Below are positions 58,701 to 64,000 of a stretch of DNA of 64,000 nt, in pieces. Below the pieces are notes generated by a model. The model was not told the origin of the DNA. It saw only the letters and a program-made list of their open reading frames with translations, and ran no database searches. The stretch comes from Scilla litardierei. Its lineage: Eukaryota > Streptophyta > Magnoliopsida > Asparagales > Asparagaceae. The stretch is taken from positions 605,563,659 through 605,627,658 of the forward strand of contig CM061142.1 of the NCBI GenBank assembly GCA_030789695.1, written 5' to 3'. How positions within the stretch are numbered: position 1 is the first letter of the stretch; each line of letters begins with the position of its first letter. The translations under genes and the position numbers were made by a program.

Positions 58701-59724
58701 CACCACGGGGGCAAGATGGTCGCACAGAAGATCTTGAGGCAGGGATACTACTGGCCGACCCTGGTCCAAGATGCAACAAACTACGTCCAAAAATGCCAAG
58801 AATGTCAGAGGTATGCCCACCACACCTCAACTCCCCCGTCGGAGCTCATCCCTATCGTGAGCCCCATCCCCTTTGCGAAATGGGGGCTCGACATCCTCAG
58901 ACCGTTTAAGCCAGGCTGGGGGCAGCGGAAGTATCTGATTGTGGCGGTGGACTACTTCACCAAGTGGATCGAGGCCGAACCATTGGCCACCATCACGTGG
59001 AAGAACGCGAAAAACTTCGTGTGGAATTCCATCATCTCCCGATTCGGAGTGCCGCGGGCCATCGTCACAGACAACGGGAAACAGTTCGACTCCGCGGGAT
59101 TCAAGGACTTTTGCGCGGAATGGGGGATCAAGCTTCTCTTCGCCTCTGTAGCACACCCCCAGACCAACGGAATGGCGGAAGCAGCCAACAAATGCATCAT
59201 AGAGCCCCTCCGAAAGAAAGTGAAGGACACCGAAGGAAACTGGCCAGAGGAGCTCCCCGGGATACTCTGGTCATACCGGACGACCCACAAGGAGGCCACC
59301 GGCGAGACCCCGTTCATGCTCGCCTACGGGGCCGAGGCGGTGGTGCCGGTCGAGTTGGGCGAAGAATCTCTCCGCCTCAAATGCTTTGACGAAGACAGGA
59401 ACTCGCAAGGTCTGGAGCTCAGTCTGGAGCTCCTCGGTGAGCGGCGGGAGCAAGCCCTGGCCACCATCGTCTGCCAGAAGCAGAAGGTGGCCCGATACTA
59501 CAATGCTCGGGTCAGGGGAAGAAGCTTCCACCTTGGGGACCTGGTCCTCCGGAAAGCGGGCTTCAACCCAGATCGCTCGCAAAGGGAAGCTTGCGGCTAA
59601 ATGGGAGGGACCCTACAAAGTCATCGAGGTCCTCGGACCCGCAACCTACCGTCTAGCCAATATGGAGGGGAGGATTCTCACTCACGCTTGGAATGCGGAG
59701 CATTTACGCAAGTACTTTCAATAA
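55737..59724 (+). pseudogene. pol of gypsy B (protease, RT, RNase H, second RNase H, integrase), degenerate
   Basis: From ATG 55737 the frame enters an aspartic protease (RRLLVDTGSSCDVLF, Asp codon 55983). It then needs a frame change near 56350 and passes stops at 56633-56635 and 56714-56716 into reverse transcriptase (DFSDLNKSCPKD, YVDDMLVKS with YVDD at 57083-57094) and RNase H. Frame changes follow near 57800 and 57930. The second RNase H (IVHVD, stop at 58023-58025, then EYEAVINGLRLALEL) precedes integrase: an H2C2 zinc finger near 58670-58810, catalytic Asp (GLDIL), Asp (VTDNG, 59070) and Glu (59178). A last shift near 59570 leads to the C-terminal EGPYKVIEVLGPATYRL and the stop at 59724. 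All catalytic motifs survive but no single protein can be made. Gag is missing upstream. Confidence 0.85.
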
Positions 59725-59831
59725 ATGTATTGTTTCTTGTGAAATAAATTTATTTGAATTCGTTCCTTTCCAGATAAGCAAAAAAGATGTACAGAGAGAT
59801 GCACGAAGAGGCCGAGGGGCATTCCCCTCCC

Positions 59832-61967
59832 TCATTCATCTCCAGGGGCACCCGTGGAGCCACAGGCTGGCGGTCCACTTGGGCCGTCCCCCACACTCCG
59901 TTCACTGTCAGGGTGCATCCGGAGATCCTCGAAGTTGACCCCCGAGAGCGGGAACTTCTTTTGGATCTCGGACTGACACCGGGCGAAACCCTTCTCGAAC
60001 GCCTCCGCCAAGGCGAACTCAATGAAGGAGGTGGCATACTCAGCCACGGCGTCCTGGGCGATCCGGGCCGGATCCACCTCCTCAAGCCCATGCATCCGAG
60101 CCTCTACGGTCTCGATCTGACGTTGGTGCTCCGCCCTCTCCTTCTCGATCTCCCGGGATCTCTCGCCAAGTTGAGCAAGGAGAGCCCTCACCTGCTCCAC
60201 CGCCGCTTCCAGACGATCGGTGAGCTCCAGGGCCTCGGGGGCAGCAACGGAGACGGGGATCTTTTCGGCTCCCCCAGACGTGTCGGCATCTCTCAAAAGC
60301 TCGGCAATCCGCGCCTCGGCCTCTGACTTTGCAGTCAGAGCCAAGGCCCTCTCCCGGTCCGCCTCTTCCAAGGCAGAGGACAGCTCGGTTACGCGGGTCT
60401 CCAAGGACCTGACCCGCACTTCCTCAAACTGACCTGCCTCTCCCTCCTCGCCGTGGGCCTCAAGACCTCGCCCGGCATCGGATTTGGCTTTGGGAAGCGC
60501 CGCAAACTGGCGCCTCATCGAGAGACCCACCGAGGACAACTGCACCAAGGCAACAAAGGTAAGACGGCGAAAGCAGCTGGAGGGAGGACAAGCAGAGACA
60601 CTCTACCTGTTGGCCGGCCTGAATCACGAAAGTGGCCAAACAGTTACCTCTAACTCCATCCAGCGCAGCCTGATCGGGAGGGAGGCAACTATTCTCGGCC
60701 ACTCGCGTGGCGGCTCCTTGGCTCGAAAACACCGATTCCTTCTCCCCTACCGGGAAGCGTGGATGAAGAAGGCCTTCCCCTGATGAAGGAAACTCGTCGG
60801 GGTTGGAGCGGAACGCGCCTAGATACCGATCGTAGGCATCAGGGAGAGAACCGTCCGGGAGAGGCGAAGGGCCGACCCACGGCCAGGCAACCTCAACGGG
60901 GGCGGGTCGGGGCTGATCAACAGGCGGCGGGACGTCAACTCCCTCGACCCCCTCACGGACCCTCTTGGAAGACCCCAACAAGGGGATAGAGGGGGATGGC
61001 CCCTTCTTCCTTTTGGAGCCTCCAGTCGAGATCACGGCCCGCTGCTTCTTCCGGACCTCCAGCACATGATCCCTCCTACGCGGATCCGGATCTGGGGCCT
61101 GCACGTGAGTGCTGGCAGGAGAAGGACTGAGAGGGAATCCACCTGCACCCAAAGAAGAAATGAGAGACCGAGAAGAGCCCGGGCAACCTCGAATGGCGAA
61201 TACTCGGAGAGCTTACCCAAGGGCCACACCGTCTTGTGCAAGTTATGGTCACTAAAGAGGACGTCGATCGTCCGCTCTCTCACAGGAATCGCCAGCAGGT
61301 CCTTCGCCGTCTGCTGCTCGGCGGCAGTCGGCTCACCCAGATCGAGGATGGCCGCGCTGACCGCTCCCCACCGAACCGGGAAAGGTACACTCGACGGGAA
61401 CGTGACAAACACATATTCCCCCTTCCAACGTTTCAGGGAGCTCGGCAACCCCAACACCAAGGTCATCTTCGGGCGGGCGCTGATGTAAATCCATGCCCCC
61501 GATTGGTGGTGACTCAGGCGGTAGAACTGGGCGAAGAGACGAAGAGAGGGCGCCACTCCCCTCAGCATGCAGACGACGACGAACCCGACTAGGAGCCCAA
61601 CGGCGTTGGGGCAGAATTGACACAGGCACACGTTGTGGGCCTGAAGGAACTCAACGATGAAAGGGTGGAGCGGGAAACGAAGCCCGAAGCGGAAGCACTT
61701 CTCGTATATTCCAACCTCGTTGGGACCGGGAAGGCAGATCCGCTCGTCGGACCCGGGAGCACGAGCCGAGTAAGGCGGAAGCAGGTAGGCAGAGCGCATG
61801 CTCCCGATGGCGGTGGCACAGACCGACGAAGGCCACGACAAGACCTCTGGGGGCACCCCTGAAAGTTCACCCCTGTGCCGATGAATCGCCAAAGGAGGGC
61901 TACCCACCAGGCCAGGAGTGACGTCACGCTCCGGCCGACCCGAACCAGTGGCAGAGGAAGACGACAT
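59832..61967 (-). CDS. Intact antisense three-exon gene of gypsy B ('putative gypsy type transposon' domain)
   Basis: Proposed exons 61967-61217, 61142-60607 and 60539-59832 join in frame (751+536+708 = 1995 bases, 664 residues plus stop). Introns are 74 bp (GTAAGC...TTGGGTGCAG) and 67 bp (GTAGAG...GGTGCAG). I chose ATG 61967 (MSSSSATG); an in-frame ATG at 61997 is possible. Exon 1 has the plant gypsy-associated domain (GSDERICLPGPNEVGIY, CFRFGLRFPLHPFIVEF). Exon 2 is basic and Pro-rich with a possible nuclear signal (GGSKRKKGPSP). Exon 3 is a long coiled coil (VRSLETRVTELSSALEEAD). No stop or frameshift is seen. Its function is unknown. Whether it is transcribed, and from what promoter (the 3' LTR read backwards?), cannot be seen. 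Confidence 0.65.
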
Positions 61968-62246
61968 GAGGCAAAGCTCGGGCGGGATCGAGATCAATGC
62001 AAAGAAGAAAATAACAGGATGGTGGCTCTCAACCTAAGACGGCCTCGCGAGCGGTGGGGATAAACCCGCAGCAACACGTGGCAGCATCAGAGGACCGACG
62101 GCGCTTCGGAACCCGCGCCTTAAAAGTATCGAACGGACCAACCCATGATGACGACCAATAAATGAGTCGCCATCGACTGACGAGCCTGCCAAAGTCGGCG
62201 GAAGTCACATCGGCCGAGCCGAACCGGCCGAGGCCGATCAACCCGA

Positions 62247-62260
62247 CCGATGGGGGCAAT
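62247..62260 (+). other. Polypurine tract of gypsy B
   Basis: CCGATGGGGGCAAT immediately before the 3' LTR. Confidence 0.65.
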
Positions 62261-63228
62261 TGTTACGCCTATTTGGCCGAAGCCCGAAAGACACGAGCCC
62301 AGACTGCCGATCAGAAGCCCATCTGCGCAATCAGGCCCGCCCGACAAGGCCTTATAGAGGACTCCCGAATATCGATCCGACCCGGTCCCGATAACGCGCT
62401 GGTCACTCGCCCACTCCTGCGATAACCGCTCCCCCAGACCCGTTACCACTTAATGGTCGTTATGGGAAGGTGCTGGGATGGCACAGGAAGCGGCGAGGGG
62501 GCGGATTGAGGGGGCACTATTGGGGGCGGACGAGGGACGTGAGTCATGGGCAGTCACGACGGGAGGTCAATAAAAGGGATAGGAGGACGACTGGACAAGA
62601 GACCGCATCTCAGGTAACTAAAACCTAAGGTACTCCGTCAACGACCTAGTTCCCCCATTCCATCTCCTTCCTCCCCCGCTCGCACCGGTAGACGTTGTTC
62701 CGATCTCCTCTCGAGTCGAACCGTCTCCGCCGAGCCTCCTCTTTCAGATCACTGTCTGACTTAGGCATCGGAGGGGATTTGGCCGGAACCAAGGTCCGGC
62801 CCCCCTGACGAGTGTTCTCGTCTATGCAGGAGGACTCCAGATCCACGGGCCGAGGCTTCCCCTCCGCCCATGCCGGCCACGCATCTCACAAGATGACCGA
62901 GGCTACTCCTTGTTGTCCGACCGACCGAGGCCGAGCACATCCGTCCGAGCAGAGGCTTCCCCTCTGCTCACGAGGCGCAGAGGCTACCACTCGTCATCCG
63001 ACCATCCGAGGCCGAGCGTCTCGCACCGGGCCGAGGCTTCCCCTCGCCCACCTAGCGGCCGAGGATCCAGATTCGGCCCATCCGATGCGCTCCACGTCAT
63101 CCGCAACTTCGATTAGCGTCGTGTCTGCTCAGACTCGACGCACCCGAGGGACCCAAGTCGGCCCCTTGACCACGTTGACCGGGTAGTCCACGGTCAACGC
63201 TTTTGTAGTGAGAAAACACTCTGAAACA
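62261..63228 (+). repeat. 3' LTR of gypsy B
   Basis: 968 bp, nearly identical to the 5' LTR apart from small indels and substitutions, followed by the ACACC duplication. Confidence 0.9.
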
Positions 63229-63233
63229 ACACC

Positions 63234-63540
63234 CTTTAGCATTAAGAAAAACTCTGAATGATGGAGGTAGAGTTTTCCAAATTTTATCGAAAGAATGTTG
63301 GAAAATTTACAGCATGCTCAATTGTGTTAGGAATTGGTGTGATTGTTTTGCATGTACCGAGTTACTCGATAAAAGTGGTATGCATAACTCAAGTCTAAAT
63401 ACATTCATGTACCGAGTATGCTCAATAAAAGTCTTATGCATGTACCGAGCTACTTGACACCCTTTAGCAGTCAAATTTTATCTGTATTTTCTCTGATTAG
63501 AGAGAGTGTGAGGGTGCAGCCTCCATGGGAGCTTGAAACA
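63234..63540. other. AT-rich flank with short local repeats
   Basis: GCATGTACCGAG and CTCGATAAAAG/CTCAATAAAAG motifs recur two to three times between 63350 and 63450. No gene seen. Confidence 0.45.
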
Positions 63541-63545
63541 TGTCT

Positions 63546-63660
63546 TGTCCAGTCATCGAGTTTCAGCCTTCCACAGAGTTCTGTACGCCATCGCAAAATT
63601 AGAGAGAAACATTCTTCAGCTGTGGCTGCGGATGTCATGTCCAGTCATCGAGTTTCAGCT
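63546..63660. repeat. Direct repeat of an exon piece, about 91 bp apart
   Basis: GTCCAGTCATCGAGTTTCAG occurs at about 63548 and 63639. The second copy is the 3' end of the HIPP-like exon in antisense, so part of that exon was duplicated downstream of its stop. Confidence 0.65.
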
Positions 63661-63904
63661 TCTGCAATTGTTCACTGAGGAAGTTGTTTCCGTTGCCGTT
63701 GCCTTTGTTGTGATTCTTGCCGATGATGATGTTGATGTTGATGATGTTTTTTATTTTGTTTTTGACACCGCCTTTTGGACCAAGCATATCTGCATGCTTC
63801 CAAGCTTTGCCGAGCATTTTGATCAGAGTGTAAGGATCAACACTGCCTAAAACCTGAAACGGTCACCTTGTCGTGCTCTGCATCAACGCTGACGGTGTAG
63901 ACCC
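63635..63904 (-). pseudogene. HIPP-type (heavy-metal-associated isoprenylated plant protein) exon fragment
   Basis: After GTAAACTGCAG the minus strand reads GVYTVSVDAEHDKVTVSG, a frame interruption, then VDPYTLIKMLGKAWKHADML, an Asn/Ile/Lys-rich linker, and LKLDDW to the stop at 63635-63637. This is the second half of an HMA fold (GV.SVS.D...KVTV.G.VDP..LIKKL.K.GKHAE) with the variable linker typical of plant HIPPs, which bind metals at the membrane through CxxC and a prenylated C-terminus. The CxxC exon would lie beyond the window. An insertion of about 10 bp near 63850 breaks the frame and no prenylation box is seen. Probably a captured or decayed copy. Confidence 0.6.
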
Positions 63905-64000
63905 CTGCAGTTTACAAAAAATTTGTCAAAATAGGCCACTAAAAATAAAGTAAATTAAATTATAAGAAAGAAATAAGCAACCAACCATCAATCTTTTGGA

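Larger units (their letters stand above)
54718..63228 (+). mobile_element. Tat-like Ty3/gypsy element B: pol and antisense gene, no gag
   Basis: LTRs 54718-55681 (964 bp) and 62261-63228 (968 bp), TGTTACGCC...TCTGAAACA, flanked by the target duplication ACACC (54713-54717, 63229-63233). The interior has the same primer-binding site as gypsy A, a pol that begins only 55 bp downstream of the LTR, an antisense three-exon gene and a polypurine tract. A second, archaeal-type RNase H between RNase H and integrase places it in the Tat lineage. Gag is absent, evidently by internal deletion. Confidence 0.88.

Overview
The window is plant nuclear DNA, from a flowering plant by its element families and gene fragments. 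I cannot place it more closely, and I see no complete host gene. It is a nest of transposable elements in AT-rich sequence, with short minus-strand exons of ordinary plant genes scattered through it.

Layout. 1-2891: the 3' end of a Ty1/copia Sirevirus (envelope-like ORF broken by one stop, repeated polypurine tracts, 3' LTR). 2892-5200 and 14964-22434: AT-rich sequence with splice-flanked candidate exons, nearly all on the minus strand. Between them, 5201-14963 is a LARD-like LTR element (LTRs of about 3.5 kb, non-coding 2.7-kb interior). 22435-44032 and probably beyond: minus-strand Helitrons joined head to tail. Each 3' terminus (hairpin plus CTAG) abuts the 5' terminus of the next copy. 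The 6.1-kb member at 23153-29280 carries fragments of aldo-keto reductase, CIAO1, ABCB transporter and an unrecognised gene. The short members carry a satellite of about 84 bp whose every unit begins with a Helitron 5' terminus.

One short Helitron is split by a complete Tat-like Ty3/gypsy element (30396-37845, target duplication CCACC) that has gag and an antisense gene but no pol. 44882-46059 is a solo LTR (duplication GTTTC). 46697-49947 is a reverse-oriented solo LTR related to the LARD (duplication ACAAA). 49953-54712 holds AHL-like and CPL-like exon fragments. 54718-63228 is a second Tat-like element (duplication ACACC) with pol and an antisense gene but no gag. 63234-64000 carries a HIPP-type metal-binding exon.

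The two gypsy elements are a complementary pair: one keeps gag, the other pol, and both keep a three-exon antisense gene between their coding region and the 3' LTR. In the second element pol is ruined by several stops and frameshifts, yet the antisense gene reads open through both predicted introns. The most notable structure is the Helitron chain. Its geometry fits repeated insertion at the A/T dinucleotide that every resident 5' end preserves. The gene fragments at 49953-54712 and after 63234 may belong to a further very large Helitron whose 3' end lies at 44029.
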